Counted from the first letter of the stretch, positions 1 to 10,057 are shown. The stretch is 64,000 bases of DNA from Oceanimonas sp052119705 (GCF_052119705.1 NZ_JBGQOP010000016.1:6012-70011); one strand, 5' to 3'. The notes: generated by a model from the letters alone, not told the origin. Numbers and translations: made by a program.

Positions 1-1247
1 CGGCGCACAAACAGCCGCGTCATGTCCCGCTCTTGCATGCCCAATACACCCATGCCGATGGTGGTTAGCTCTTGCTCAGTGGCTTGAATAAGCTCATCGC
101 GCGGGTAGCTTTCTAAAATATTAACTAACGATTTATAGGCATGACTGCCCTTCACCAAACCAGAATGAGCCAAAATACGGCGTAACTTAGCGCCAATCAG
201 TGGGATATCGAGGGCACTCAGGTTATACACATTAGAGGCGTAGAGTCCGATAAAGCGGTCTTCACCTATCACCCTACCCTGATCATCAAAGCGTTTAATG
301 CCGATGTAATCAATATAAGACGGTCGGTGAACCCGAGATTGATGATTGGTTTTGGTGAGAATTAAAATGTTATTATTTAACGCCGCCTCTCGCGCGGCTG
401 GGCTTAAATCGCTGAGCACTAACGGCTGGGCGTGGTTGATATTACCTAACAAGCCTAAGCTGCTGTCTAGCTCCGGCAATAGCACTTGAGACTCGCCTTC
501 ACCGGTTAATTGATAGCGACGATAGCCCATCAGCGTAAATTTATGATCCACCACCCAGTTTAAAAACGCTAACGTCTCCGCCATGTCATCGGGATGCGCG
601 CCACAGGCGGTAGGCAGTTCGGCTATCACTTGCTCCAAACGTTGCACCATCGGCTGCCAGTCAGACACCACTTGCAGCACTTCTGTGACCACAGACAACA
701 ATTCAGCGGTTAAGGCGTCTTGAATTTCTTGGGTGGGTAAGCGGTCAATTTCAATTAGAAAAGCGGTTTCAAGGGGCTGATTGGCGCTGGCTTGCTCTTG
801 TGTTTGCTCCTGCTCTCGCTCTCTGATCTCGGTGAGTGTGCCATCCACATCTCGCACCACCTGCATGGGTTGATGCAGCATAAGATGCGATGTGATGCCC
901 ATACGGTTAAGCGCCATGCGAATGGAGTCCACTAAAAATGGCGCATCAGTGCAGATAACTTCTACCAAGGTATGGGGTGACTGCCAGCCGTGACGGCCGA
1001 GCTCTGGGTTATAAACACGCACATATAAGCCAGCGTCTGGACGCGTAGCAAAGGCTTGCCACAGGTTAATGGCTGCGCCATACACATCGCTGGCGTTGCG
1101 ATGAGATAAGTCATAATCGGTAATGCCGCTGTATAAATGAGTGACGAAATTGTTCACTAAGGGAGCGAGAGGGCCTGGGAATTTATCTGTGATGTGCTGG
1201 GCTACATTGTCGAGCAAAACGGATCTTGCTGGGGGGGTAAATGCCAT
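1..1247 (-). CDS. gdhB: NAD-specific glutamate dehydrogenase, large (about 180 kDa) type, N-terminal part
   Basis: The gene runs off the left edge, so only about 415 N-terminal residues of a protein that is usually near 1,600 residues are present. It would convert glutamate and NAD+ to 2-oxoglutarate and ammonia in the cytoplasm. The visible part is the non-catalytic N-terminal region of this family, with recognisable stretches such as LVNNFVTHLY, YVRVYNPE and VDSIRMALNRMGI; the dehydrogenase core lies outside the window. The ATG at 1245-1247 is preceded by an AGGAAG-like ribosome binding site at about 1256-1261. The reading frame is open to base 1. It is separated from the pepN unit upstream by a terminator and about 440 bases. 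Confidence 0.88.
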   Translation of the reverse strand, partial: MAFTPPARSVLLDNVAQHITDKFPGPLAPLVNNFVTHLYSGITDYDLSHRNASDVYGAAINLWQAFATRPDAGLYVRVYNPELGRHGWQSPHTLVEVICTDAPFLVDSIRMALNRMGITSHLMLHQPMQVVRDVDGTLTEIREREQEQTQEQASANQPLETAFLIEIDRLPTQEIQDALTAELLSVVTEVLQVVSDWQPMVQRLEQVIAELPTACGAHPDDMAETLAFLNWVVDHKFTLMGYRRYQLTGEGESQVLLPELDSSLGLLGNINHAQPLVLSDLSPAAREAALNNNILILTKTNHQSRVHRPSYIDYIGIKRFDDQGRVIGEDRFIGLYASNVYNLSALDIPLIGAKLRRILAHSGLVKGSHAYKSLVNILESYPRDELIQATEQELTTIGMGVLGMQERDMTRLFVR

Positions 1248-1610
1248 GTTGTTATCTTCCTCGTATACAAGCGAGTGTCCATAGAGCATGACGCCCTAAC
1301 AGAACAGGATGGAAACAGTGTATGCCCGCCCAATTTTGAATACGAGTCAGGCGTGGGAGCAAGGTGTCAAAGTATCGACTCGATCACGGCCTAAGAGACT
1401 ATTTTTCAATTGACGACTGTCTCATCCCCCTGCTGTCTTGCAACTTAATGAATAAGTTAGCAAAAGTTTGCATTTTTAATAAGCCATTGTTAATAAACCG
1501 TTGTTATTAAAACATTGTGATTAAACAGGCGGAGCAATACAGAGATACAACTTTCGCAGTACGCCGTATGCTAAAAAATCCTGTCGCTAATACACATTGG
1601 GTTTGGGCAT
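1248..1610. other. Intergenic region upstream of the glutamate dehydrogenase gene
   Basis: No gene is supported here. The stretch around 1440-1530 is AT-rich with TTAATAA-type runs and probably carries the dehydrogenase promoter, but no clear -35/-10 pair could be assigned by eye. The short open frame across 1194-1394 on the plus strand overlaps the real gene and shows no protein character. Confidence 0.5.
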
Positions 1611-1635
1611 AAAAATACCGGGCAAGCCCGGTATT
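1611..1635 (-). terminator. Intrinsic terminator of the pepN-DUF2835 unit
   Basis: A ten-base stem (AATACCGGGC at 1614-1623 pairing with 1626-1635) with a very short loop is followed on the minus strand by a T run (the A run at 1611-1615 on the plus strand). It lies just downstream of the DUF2835 stop codon. Confidence 0.85.
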
Positions 1636-1691
1636 AGGTGTTGTTTTTAACGTATGACGTATATGTTATGCCTTACATATGACCGCAGGCA

Positions 1692-1910
1692 CTATAACCG
1701 CGCTAATTGCTGAAATTGATTCTCAGCATTGAGGGTAATTTCAAAATAACCTTGTAAGCCATCATGACTGACAAAAGTGCGAAAGTGATGCAGCCCAATT
1801 TGCAGCCGCACCCCTTGTTCGGTTTGGACCGACAAGGCCCCAGTGCGACCTTGGTAATACTGCAACAGCTGCGGGGCCGAAATAGCCAGCCGAAACCGCA
1901 GCCGGCGCAT
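1692..1910 (-). CDS. DUF2835 family protein
   Basis: A 72-residue protein resembling the DUF2835 family (features such as ISAPQLLQYYQG, VQTEQGVRLQI and LRPFV-like HFRTFVSHDGLQG). Function is unknown. Its ATG overlaps the pepN stop by one base (TAATG), so the two are almost certainly translationally coupled and co-transcribed. It contains no membrane segment or cysteine motif. The intrinsic terminator at 1611-1635 ends the unit. The family assignment is from memory of the sequence pattern. Confidence 0.8.
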   Translation of the reverse strand: MRRLRFRLAISAPQLLQYYQGRTGALSVQTEQGVRLQIGLHHFRTFVSHDGLQGYFEITLNAENQFQQLARL

Positions 1911-4561
1911 TAGGCTAGCGCCTTAACGATTTTTTCATACAAGTCACCAGATAAATCAGGCATCGCCATTAGCTGTGCCAAGCGTGTCTTAATTAAGTTT
2001 TGCCGGGTATCGTCAAGGCGCGCAAACTGTATGAGCGGCGTAATTAAGCGCGAGGCGATCTGTGGGTTGCTCTTATTCAGAGCCATTAATACCGACACCA
2101 AAACATCATAACCGCTACCGTCAATGCGGTGAAACGCTAACGGGTTGCCGTTAATAAAGGCACCAATGACCGCCCGTACCCGATTGGGATTGTTCAAGCT
2201 AAAAGTGGGATGCTCCATTAACTGGCCGATACGCGCCAATACATCATCTCCGGGTGCCGTGGCTTGTAAGCGAAACCAGTTATCGAGCACTAAGCCATCG
2301 TGCTGCCATTTTTGCTCGAAGTCCGCCAGCATAACGCCCGCTTCAACGAGTGAAGCACGCACCGCCGCCTTCATGGCACCCAGCGTATCTGTCATGTTAT
2401 TGGCGTGCTGATATTGCTGTTGTGCCAAGCCATTCTTTCCTGCATGAGTCCCCGCATCAGCATCAGCTAACGCCAAATAGCTCAGCGCCACGTTCTTCAA
2501 AGCGCGTTTGGCTATATCTTGATGTTCGATGCGATAGTCAGGCGTAATATTTTGCTCATAGGCTTGGCGCCACAAGGGTGCCAAGGTTTGCGCCAGCGCT
2601 AACTGCAGCTGGGCGTGCACTTGACCGAGTATATCTATGTCGACCTGCTCAAATAACTCCAGCAGGCTGCCAATATCCGGCAAGGTCAACATCTCCGCTT
2701 TTAAGGCAGAGTCCAGACTTTCCTCTTCAAGCGTCGCGCTAAACACATCTAACAATGCTTGAGGTACGGGTACAACGTGCTCGCCTTGCTGTTGCGTTTG
2801 TAAACTTTGTAAGCGCGCTACATTGTCGCGCACCGCATTGTTAATCAGCATTTGTACCGCGTCCCAGCGTACGAACTCATCTATGCTGTGCTTGGCCAAC
2901 AGGCTAAGCTGGGCATTGGTATAGGGATAATCCAGCTTCACGGGTGCCGAAAATCCCTGCAATAATGCCGGTACGGGCCGCGTGGGCACATTTTCAAAGA
3001 TAAATTCGTGCTCGGCTTCTATAACATCCAATACTGGACTGACATTCTCGCCACGCAAGATGAGGGTGAGCGGCTCGCCCTGCTCCGTGTATAAGGCCAC
3101 ACTGAGTGGAATATGCAGCGGTAATTTTTGCGTCTGTTCTAAGGTAGGTGGCGTATGTTGGCGCACGATTAAGATGTAGTGCTGGGTGGCGGCATCGTAC
3201 TCATCACGCACCGTTAATACCGGCGTACCCGACTGACTGTACCAGCGGGCAAAGCGTGTTAAGTCACGGCCACTGGCCTCAGACATGGTGCTAAGAAAAT
3301 CGTCACAGGTGGCCGCTTGGCCATCAAAACGCTGTAAGTAAAGCGTCAAACCACGCTGAAACGCAGCTTCACCCACTAAGGTATGCAGCATGCGGATCAC
3401 TTCTGCGCCCTTCTCATACACAGTGAGTGTATAGAAGTTGTTCATTTCAATCACCGCATCCGGGCGAATAGGATGGGCCATAGGACCGGCGTCCTCGGCA
3501 AATTGCGGGCCGCGTAAGATGCGCACATTTTGAATGCGATTGACGGTACGTGAGCCGAGATCAGAGGAAAACTCCTGGTCGCGAAATACCGTTAAGCCTT
3601 CTTTCAACGACAACTGAAACCAGTCACGACAGGTAACGCGATTACCGGTCCAGTTATGAAAGTATTCGTGGCCAATTACCCGCTCTACATCCAAATAATC
3701 CGCATCGGTGGCGGTATTGGCATCGGCCAACACAAACTTGGAGTTAAAGACGTTGAGGCCTTTGTTTTCCATGGCGCCCATGTTGAAAAAATCCACCGCC
3801 ACTATCATGTAAATATCGAGATCGTATTCTAAGTGACAGCGCTGTTCATCCCACGCCATGGAGGCTTTTAAGCTGTCCATGGCGTGGTCGGCGCGGTGTA
3901 GGTTACCCTTGTCGACAAAGATCTCGAGCGCCACGTTGCGACCACTCACTGTGGTGTAATGGTCGCGCAGCACATCAAAATCACCGGCTACCACTGCAAA
4001 TAAATACGCCGGCTTTGGAAACGGATCTTGCCATTGCACCCAGTGGCGGCCGTCGTCCAAGGTGCCTGCATCCACCTTATTGCCGTTCGATAATAAATAC
4101 GGGCAGGTAGCAGCATCGGCAGTAATACGGGTACTGAAACGCGCCAATACATCTGGGCGATCCAAGTAGTAGGTAATACGGCGAAAGCCCTGAGCTTCAC
4201 ATTGAGTACAAAAAGCGGAGCCAGACTTATATAAGCCTTCCAGCGCGGTATTGGCCGCCGGATCCAGCTGGGTTTTAATGGTTAGCACAAACTCTTGGGG
4301 CAGTTGCGACAACACTAAGCTGCGCTCAGTTTGCTGATACTGACCGATATTGATGCCATTTACCGCCACCTGTAACAAGGTTAACTGCTCACCATCCAGT
4401 ACCAAAGGCTCATCGTGCTCGCCATTGCGGCGCACGCGGCTGATGGCCACCACTTGGGTGGCGTTATCATGCAGCTGAATATCCAGATCCAAGGTATCAA
4501 TCCAATAATGGGGCGCTTGATAATCATCACGATATTGCACTTTAGGCGTGATTTGAGTCAT
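1910..4561 (-). CDS. pepN: Aminopeptidase N (M1 family zinc metallopeptidase)
   Basis: An 883-residue cytosolic aminopeptidase that removes N-terminal residues from peptides in the last step of protein turnover. The exopeptidase motif GAMEN is at about residues 262-266. The zinc motif HEYFH is at 298-302, with the third ligand in the following KEGLT. These positions and the length match E. coli PepN closely. The C-terminal half is the helical superhelix of the family. The gene reads into DUF2835 with a TAATG overlap. The upstream gap to the prc terminator is short and holds its promoter. All key residues are present, so the enzyme should be active. Confidence 0.97.
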   Translation of the reverse strand: MTQITPKVQYRDDYQAPHYWIDTLDLDIQLHDNATQVVAISRVRRNGEHDEPLVLDGEQLTLLQVAVNGINIGQYQQTERSLVLSQLPQEFVLTIKTQLDPAANTALEGLYKSGSAFCTQCEAQGFRRITYYLDRPDVLARFSTRITADAATCPYLLSNGNKVDAGTLDDGRHWVQWQDPFPKPAYLFAVVAGDFDVLRDHYTTVSGRNVALEIFVDKGNLHRADHAMDSLKASMAWDEQRCHLEYDLDIYMIVAVDFFNMGAMENKGLNVFNSKFVLADANTATDADYLDVERVIGHEYFHNWTGNRVTCRDWFQLSLKEGLTVFRDQEFSSDLGSRTVNRIQNVRILRGPQFAEDAGPMAHPIRPDAVIEMNNFYTLTVYEKGAEVIRMLHTLVGEAAFQRGLTLYLQRFDGQAATCDDFLSTMSEASGRDLTRFARWYSQSGTPVLTVRDEYDAATQHYILIVRQHTPPTLEQTQKLPLHIPLSVALYTEQGEPLTLILRGENVSPVLDVIEAEHEFIFENVPTRPVPALLQGFSAPVKLDYPYTNAQLSLLAKHSIDEFVRWDAVQMLINNAVRDNVARLQSLQTQQQGEHVVPVPQALLDVFSATLEEESLDSALKAEMLTLPDIGSLLELFEQVDIDILGQVHAQLQLALAQTLAPLWRQAYEQNITPDYRIEHQDIAKRALKNVALSYLALADADAGTHAGKNGLAQQQYQHANNMTDTLGAMKAAVRASLVEAGVMLADFEQKWQHDGLVLDNWFRLQATAPGDDVLARIGQLMEHPTFSLNNPNRVRAVIGAFINGNPLAFHRIDGSGYDVLVSVLMALNKSNPQIASRLITPLIQFARLDDTRQNLIKTRLAQLMAMPDLSGDLYEKIVKALA

Positions 4562-4701
4562 GAACGGAGACCTCGCTTATTTGACCCCATGCATAGAGGG
4601 CACAGGTGAAATGAAATGGTGTGGTAGCGGGTAAAATTGCTTGAGTCACTGGGCATAAATTATGAACTAAAAAGTGACGAACTTGAGCAGTAAAACGGCA
4701 T

Positions 4702-4735
4702 AAAAAAAGCCCAGGCTGATTAATCAGCCTGGGCT
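4702..4735 (-). terminator. Intrinsic terminator downstream of prc
   Basis: A perfect 12-base stem (4708-4719 with 4724-4735) closes a TTAA loop and is followed on the minus strand by seven T residues. It lies immediately after the prc stop codon and separates prc from pepN. Confidence 0.93.
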
Positions 4736-4743
4736 TAGCTTAA

Positions 4744-6750
4744 TTAGCCTTTAGCGTTGGCCAGATCGGCGGTAATACGTGCCGCTTCATCTAAATAACC
4801 ATCGATAGGTACAAAGTCGGTAGGCGCATCGTCTAACTGAGTGACGGTGGCCAAGCCTGCTCGCTTCAAACGCTCATTTAAACGTATCAAGGCTTTGGCA
4901 TCTTGCTCTTCCATCTCGACTTTGCGTTTAGCAGAGTTGAGTGACACCGATTTTTTGTCTTTGAGTTTTTGGTATTCTTTAATATCTTCAAAAACGTACA
5001 CAAACTCGGGAGCTTGCTTAATACGTGCCTGATGATGCTGGCGTAAAGAACCCAGTAAAGGCGTAAGGTCTTGCACCTTATCAAACGCTAAGCTGTCTAC
5101 TTGATCCCAAGGTAGCGCATGTTTCTCCAGACTTTCGCCGGTTTCCTCCGCCACAATCGGCGTAGGGAAAGCAATGTCGGGTTTCACACCTTTATTTTGG
5201 GTACTGCCGCCATTAATGCGATAAAACTTGGCGATGGTGAATTGTACGAAGCCCATGGGGTGTTCATACAAGTCATACATGCGCGATAAGCTACGATGTT
5301 GCTGTACCGTGCCTTTACCAAAGGTATTTTCACCCAAGATCACCGCTCGACCGTAATCTTTTAACGCAGCAGCAAAAATCTCAGAAGCCGACGCCGAGTA
5401 GCGGTCAACCAGTACCGTCATCGGACCCGCGTAGGCCAACAGCTCATCGTCATCACCGTTTACCGTAATACGACCCAAGCCATCACGAATTTGCACCACA
5501 GGCCCGCTTTTAATAAACAGGCCCGTTAGACTGGAGGCTTCGGTGAGTGCACCGCCGCCATTACCGCGCAAGTCAATCACTAAGCCTTTAATGTTTTCTT
5601 TCTTCAGCTTATCGATTTCTTTGGCTACATCCACGCTCAAGTTGACATAAAAACTCGGAATTTCAATCACACCGATATTTTCATTGTTCACCTTGATCAC
5701 TTTGCCGCTGGCGGCTCTGTCTTCGAGACGTACCGTATCGCGAGTGATCTCAATCAGCTTAGGCGTACTGGTGACCGCCTTGCCACGCTGAATTTGTAGC
5801 CAGACTTGCGTGCCTTTTTTGCCCTTGATCAAGTCAACAACTTCATCAAGACGCCAGCCAATGACGTCGATAATTTTATCGGCCGCTTGGCCTACACCAA
5901 TAATACGGTCGTCAGGCAGCAACTCGCCTGACTTAGCCGCTGGGCCCCCGGGTACCAAAGAGCGGATCACCGTATAGTCATCTTCACCCTGTAATACGGC
6001 GCCTATGCCTTCGAGCGACAAGTTCATTTCTGTCTCGAAGCGCTCGGCGTTACGCGGGCTTAAATAACTGGTGTGTGGCTCTATGGCGCGGGCAAAGGCG
6101 TTGGTGAAGCTTTGAAAGGCGTCCTCGCTTTCGCTTTGCGCTAAGCGCTTAATCGCGTTGTTATAGCGTTTGGCAAGGGTTTCTTTGATCTCTGGCCAGT
6201 CTTTATCGGTAAGAGCCAGACTGAGCGCATCGTATTTAACTCTTTGTTGCCACAGCTTATCTAGCTCTGCCTGATCTTTCGGCCAATCGGCCTCACGCCG
6301 GTCAAACTGATACTCGTCATCGTTTTCAAAGGTGATGGGGGTATCGAGTAACGACAGTGCATAGACAAAACGCTCATAGCGTTTTTTCAAGCTTTTGTTA
6401 TACATCCCATAAACAACGTCGAGCCTGCCGGCTCTCAGTGCATCGTCAAAACTATCTTGATAGCCCCTAAAGCGCTGAATATCAGCTTGAGTAAAAATAT
6501 TCTTACTGAAATCTAGGCTTTCTATATAGCCATCAAAGATCCGTTCGGAAAAGGCATTATCAAGCTGAAATTGACGATAATGGGAACGGGTGAACAGCGC
6601 GGTAACCCGCTTGCTGGCAACCGCATGCTGACTTTCTGGCGCCAATACGGGAATGGCGGACGCATCAGTGGTCGGCGGTACTGCCCAAGCAATACTCGCC
6701 CCCATGATGCCGGCGGCGACCAAAGACAAACGAATTCCGTGACTGATCAA
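4744..6750 (-). CDS. prc: Carboxy-terminal processing (tail-specific) protease
   Basis: A 668-residue periplasmic serine protease of family S41 that trims or degrades proteins from their C-termini and, in E. coli, controls peptidoglycan hydrolases and processes FtsI. An N-terminal signal peptide ends near AWA. A PDZ domain sits around residues 235-325 (SLEGIGAVLQ onward). The catalytic dyad is Ser454 in the SASASE stretch and Lys479 in FGKGTVQ, assigned by spacing to the E. coli residues. Length is close to E. coli Prc (682). It follows proQ with a ten-base gap, as in enterics, and ends at a strong terminator. Confidence 0.96.
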   Translation of the reverse strand: MISHGIRLSLVAAGIMGASIAWAVPPTTDASAIPVLAPESQHAVASKRVTALFTRSHYRQFQLDNAFSERIFDGYIESLDFSKNIFTQADIQRFRGYQDSFDDALRAGRLDVVYGMYNKSLKKRYERFVYALSLLDTPITFENDDEYQFDRREADWPKDQAELDKLWQQRVKYDALSLALTDKDWPEIKETLAKRYNNAIKRLAQSESEDAFQSFTNAFARAIEPHTSYLSPRNAERFETEMNLSLEGIGAVLQGEDDYTVIRSLVPGGPAAKSGELLPDDRIIGVGQAADKIIDVIGWRLDEVVDLIKGKKGTQVWLQIQRGKAVTSTPKLIEITRDTVRLEDRAASGKVIKVNNENIGVIEIPSFYVNLSVDVAKEIDKLKKENIKGLVIDLRGNGGGALTEASSLTGLFIKSGPVVQIRDGLGRITVNGDDDELLAYAGPMTVLVDRYSASASEIFAAALKDYGRAVILGENTFGKGTVQQHRSLSRMYDLYEHPMGFVQFTIAKFYRINGGSTQNKGVKPDIAFPTPIVAEETGESLEKHALPWDQVDSLAFDKVQDLTPLLGSLRQHHQARIKQAPEFVYVFEDIKEYQKLKDKKSVSLNSAKRKVEMEEQDAKALIRLNERLKRAGLATVTQLDDAPTDFVPIDGYLDEAARITADLANAKG

Positions 6751-6760
6751 ACCCTACTCC

Positions 6761-7384
6761 TTAAAGAATAAGATGTTCGAATTTAACACGCAGTGACAGG
6801 CCAGTTTTTAACTCAACCTGTACATCATCGCGGGTAATTTCTTTAACGGTCGCAGGTACTGGCGACGTGCCCAGTAACACTCTGACCTCTTGTGCGACTT
6901 TTAGGGTCGCGGGATCAACAGGCTGCGGCTTAGCTTGCGGTTGCGCCGGGGTCGCAACTGCTGGCTCAAGCTTAGCTTTAGACTCAGGTTTAGGCTGAGC
7001 TTTTGCTTTGGGCTTGGCTTTTTTAGGAGCGGGCTTGTCTTTACGCGCACCAAAGACTTTTTCTTTGCTTTCTTTAAGCGCGCCTTTGGCATGCTCAACA
7101 TGTTCTTCAGTCAACTCACCACAGGCTTCGCCATCTAAACCGACACGGGTTTGACCGGCTTTTAAGCCATGCAGATAGCGCCAGCTAGACGTGTACTGGC
7201 GTAAGGCTGTGCGCAGTAAGGTCTTGGACACCTTAGGATCTTCGCCTAATTGGGCGGCTAAATCCTGAAAGATACCAATTTTTAAAGGCTTAGCTTCGCC
7301 GTCGGCGATAAAGCATTGCGGGAAGCGTTCTGCTAAGTAAGCAATAACTTCTTTACTGTTTTTCAATTTTTCCGAGTTTTCCAT
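6761..7384 (-). CDS. proQ: RNA chaperone ProQ
   Basis: A 207-residue FinO/ProQ-family RNA-binding protein that binds structured small RNAs and mRNA 3' ends. The N-terminal ProQ domain covers about residues 1-120 (AYLAERFPQCF, LRTALRQYTSSWRYL). A Lys/Ala/Pro-rich linker covers about 120-155. A small C-terminal Tudor-like domain (VRVLLGTSPVPATVKEI region) ends the protein. It lies directly upstream of prc as in E. coli, where proQ and prc are co-transcribed. The repetitive linker (KPKAKAQPKPESKAK) is typical and variable in length between species. Confidence 0.95.
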   Translation of the reverse strand: MENSEKLKNSKEVIAYLAERFPQCFIADGEAKPLKIGIFQDLAAQLGEDPKVSKTLLRTALRQYTSSWRYLHGLKAGQTRVGLDGEACGELTEEHVEHAKGALKESKEKVFGARKDKPAPKKAKPKAKAQPKPESKAKLEPAVATPAQPQAKPQPVDPATLKVAQEVRVLLGTSPVPATVKEITRDDVQVELKTGLSLRVKFEHLIL

Positions 7385-7471
7385 GAAATACCTTGGTTAA
7401 GACCTAAGGGCGCACCGCCCACTGAAACAATGCATATTATAAAGAGCGCGCAGACAAAAGCGACCCCGACG

Positions 7472-7930
7472 TTACAGCAAGGGACTCACTGTCGCCACAA
7501 AAAGACTCAATCCAGCCTCATCCTCTTCATCAAAGCGGTCAAAGGTCGGGCTATCAATGTCCAATACGGCCCAAACTTGCTCACCGTCACTGATAGGCAA
7601 TACGATTTCTGAATTGCTGGCGCCGTCGCAGGCGATATGACCAGAAAATTCATGTACATTGGCTACGCGTTGAATAATCCCTGTGCTTGCCGCCTTGGCG
7701 CACACGCCTTGGCCCATCGGCAAGCGCATGCAAGCGGGCTTGCCTTGAAAGGGACCCAGCACTAGGCTTTCTGATTCGCAGAAATAGAAGCCAACCCAGT
7801 TAATGTCCTCTAGGGCTAAATTAAGCAAAGCAGATAAGTTGGCCAATTTAGCCAAGCGATTGGGCTCGCCATCACACAAGGCGACGGCTTGTGCGGTGAG
7901 ACTGTTATAAAATGCAGATTTTGTAGACAT
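7472..7930 (-). CDS. msrC: Free methionine-(R)-sulfoxide reductase (GAF domain)
   Basis: A 152-residue single GAF-domain enzyme that reduces free methionine-R-sulfoxide with thioredoxin. Three cysteines at residues 67, 77 and 101 have the same spacing as the catalytic and resolving cysteines of E. coli fRMsr (84, 94, 118), which strongly supports activity. The order msrC-proQ-prc is conserved from enterics. There is an 87-base gap to proQ, so the two may be partly independent. The ATG start gives the usual family length. Confidence 0.94.
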   Translation of the reverse strand: MSTKSAFYNSLTAQAVALCDGEPNRLAKLANLSALLNLALEDINWVGFYFCESESLVLGPFQGKPACMRLPMGQGVCAKAASTGIIQRVANVHEFSGHIACDGASNSEIVLPISDGEQVWAVLDIDSPTFDRFDEEDEAGLSLFVATVSPLL

Positions 7931-8014
7931 AGTATGTTTTTAAACACGAAAGCCGATAAATTTTACTTAACTTACCTGCCCTTTCCCTAAATGAAAACCC
8001 AGTGAGGGTAATTG

Positions 8015-9826
8015 ATGGATAAAAAAAATTCCCTGACCCCGTTTTTGTCATGGTCAGATATCGTCAACATGATGCGAAAACGCAAATCTGCGCTGATATA
8101 CGCGCACATTTTTGCCTTATGTGGCACCTTATTGGCCGTACCCGTACCCTTGCTGATGCCGTTATTAGTTGATGAAGTATTACTCGACCAACCAGGCCGC
8201 TTACTGGCGGGATTAAGCTGGTTCTTACCCAGCTCATGGCAAACTGGGGTGGGCTTTATTTTAGCAGTATTAGCCTTAACGCTATTACTGCGGGTGTTTT
8301 CTTTGGTGTTTAATATTATTCAGGGTCGCCAATTTGCCCATATCGCCAAGCACCTCACCTTTCAGGTACGCACCTTATTGGCCAAACAGCTAGTGCGCAC
8401 CCCCTTGCGTGCATTTGAGTCTGTCGGGGCGGGCAGCGTCAGCTCACATTTTGTGACTGATGTGGAAACGCTGGATAAATTTTTAGGTGAAACCTTAAGT
8501 CGGTTACTGATCAGCCTATTTAGCGTGATCGGCACCGCCATTGTCTTGCTACTACTAAGCTGGCAGTTAGCATTATTTATTTTATTGCTTAATCCGATAG
8601 TGGTGTATTTTTCGAGTCGCCTCGGTGCCAAGGTAAAATATTTAAAGCGCAATGAAAACAGCGCCTTCGAACTGTTCCAACAAGCCTTAGTCGAGACCCT
8701 AGACGGCATTCATGAAATTCGCGCCGCCAATCGTGAGCGTCATTATTTACTGCGCGTGATCGACCGCGCTCGAGGCGTGCGCGACACCGCTATCGATTAT
8801 GCGTGGAAGAGCGAAGCGGCCAGTCGCGCTAGCTTCTTGCTGTTTTTATCTGGCGTAGAGGTGTTTCGCGCCGCCGGTATGATAATGGTGCTTTATACCA
8901 ACCTGACAGTGGGTGAGATCTTTGCCGTCTTCAGTTATCTGTGGTTCATGATGGGACCGATACAAGATCTTCTGAATATGCAATATTCATTTTATGCGGC
9001 CAGTGCTGCGTTAAAGCGCATCAATAATATGCTGGCATTAGGTACTGACACGGATCGACAAGCCGTGGGCGACCTTAAGCATTCGCCGCAGGCTGATCCT
9101 TTTTTGGGTGTTACTACCCTGCCCATCAGCGTGCAAGATTTGAGTTTTTCCTATAATGGCGAGCGCAAGGTATTAGACCAAGTCAACTTGCACATTCACG
9201 CCGGTGAAAAAGTGGCTCTGGTGGGTGCCAGCGGCGGCGGTAAGTCGACCTTTATTCAACTGTTATTAGGCTTGTATCCCGCTGACAGCGGCGAAATTCG
9301 CTTTGGTGGGGTTAGCAGCCAAGCGATTGGCTTTCCCATTATTCGTGAACACATCGCCACCGTTCTACAACAACCCGTGCTGTTTAACGACACCATTCGC
9401 GCCAATCTGTGCTTGGGCGATGAGCATGACGACGCGGCACTGTGGCAAGCCCTTAAGGTAGCGCAACTCTTTGATGTGGTTTTTACCATGACCGAAGGCT
9501 TGGACACCCAAGTAGGCAGGCGCGGCATGAAGCTCTCCGGCGGCCAACAGCAACGACTCGCCATCGCGCGCATGGTGTTAAAAAATCCGGCCATCGTTAT
9601 CTTAGATGAAGCCACCTCTGCGCTCGATACAGATACCGAAAATAAGCTGCATACGGCATTGGCGGAATTTTTACAGGGACGAACCACCTTAATAGTGGCG
9701 CACCGCCTCAGCTCAGTGCGCCAAGCGGATCGGGTACTGGTATTTGAAGACGGTAAGATAAGCCAGTCTGGCACGCACCAAGAATTGCTGGCGCAAGAAG
9801 GCCTGTATCGGACTTTGTATCACTGA
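8015..9826 (+). CDS. ABC exporter, fused permease and ATPase
   Basis: A 603-residue half-transporter of the MsbA-like type, probably active as a homodimer in the inner membrane. The N-terminal region has about six membrane spans (residues 30-320). The ATPase follows, with Walker A GASGGGKST near residues 405-413, the signature LSGGQQQR near 507, Walker B ending ILDEATSALD near 530, and the H-loop VAHRLS near 560. I chose the ATG at 8015 over a TTG one codon earlier because the AGTGAGGG site at 8001-8008 fits it. The substrate cannot be told: no peptidase or secretion-partner genes are adjacent. It converges on yebG. Confidence 0.9.
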   Translation: MDKKNSLTPFLSWSDIVNMMRKRKSALIYAHIFALCGTLLAVPVPLLMPLLVDEVLLDQPGRLLAGLSWFLPSSWQTGVGFILAVLALTLLLRVFSLVFNIIQGRQFAHIAKHLTFQVRTLLAKQLVRTPLRAFESVGAGSVSSHFVTDVETLDKFLGETLSRLLISLFSVIGTAIVLLLLSWQLALFILLLNPIVVYFSSRLGAKVKYLKRNENSAFELFQQALVETLDGIHEIRAANRERHYLLRVIDRARGVRDTAIDYAWKSEAASRASFLLFLSGVEVFRAAGMIMVLYTNLTVGEIFAVFSYLWFMMGPIQDLLNMQYSFYAASAALKRINNMLALGTDTDRQAVGDLKHSPQADPFLGVTTLPISVQDLSFSYNGERKVLDQVNLHIHAGEKVALVGASGGGKSTFIQLLLGLYPADSGEIRFGGVSSQAIGFPIIREHIATVLQQPVLFNDTIRANLCLGDEHDDAALWQALKVAQLFDVVFTMTEGLDTQVGRRGMKLSGGQQQRLAIARMVLKNPAIVILDEATSALDTDTENKLHTALAEFLQGRTTLIVAHRLSSVRQADRVLVFEDGKISQSGTHQELLAQEGLYRTLYH

Positions 9827-9830
9827 TTAC

Positions 9831-10049
9831 GCGTGAGGCGTGAGGTCCAGGCAAAAATACAGCGCCGAGCACCAAGCTAAACAAAAACGGTAACATCGCT
9901 GTCGGCATGGAGCAGCAAAGCTGTAGTTCTGCGGTAGTCGCGTGCTTTAGCCGCGAAAACCTGCATAGCAGGTTCTGAGGTGCCAAGCACAACGGTTGCG
10001 AGGAGGCGTAACAGGGTTTTCCCTCACGCCTCACCTTTTACGCCTCACA
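9831..10049. repeat. Paired inverted GTGAGGCGTGAGG repeats between convergent genes
   Basis: GTGAGGCGTGAGG at 9833-9845 has a perfect 13-base inverted partner at 10022-10034, and a further partial copy follows at 10041-10048. The pair fills the spacer between the ABC exporter and yebG, which converge. Similar motifs recur at other gene ends in this window. Between the arms lies a REP-like palindrome (9935-9974). Confidence 0.75.
9935..9974. repeat. REP-like double hairpin
   Basis: Two adjacent imperfect palindromes: TCGCGTGCTTTAGCCGCGA, then AACCTGCATAGCAGGTT. The arrangement (a GC-rich hairpin around a TTTAG core, then a second hairpin) resembles bacterial repetitive extragenic palindromes. 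No second copy of exactly this sequence was found in the window. Confidence 0.5.
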
Positions 10050-10057
10050 GTTAGCCA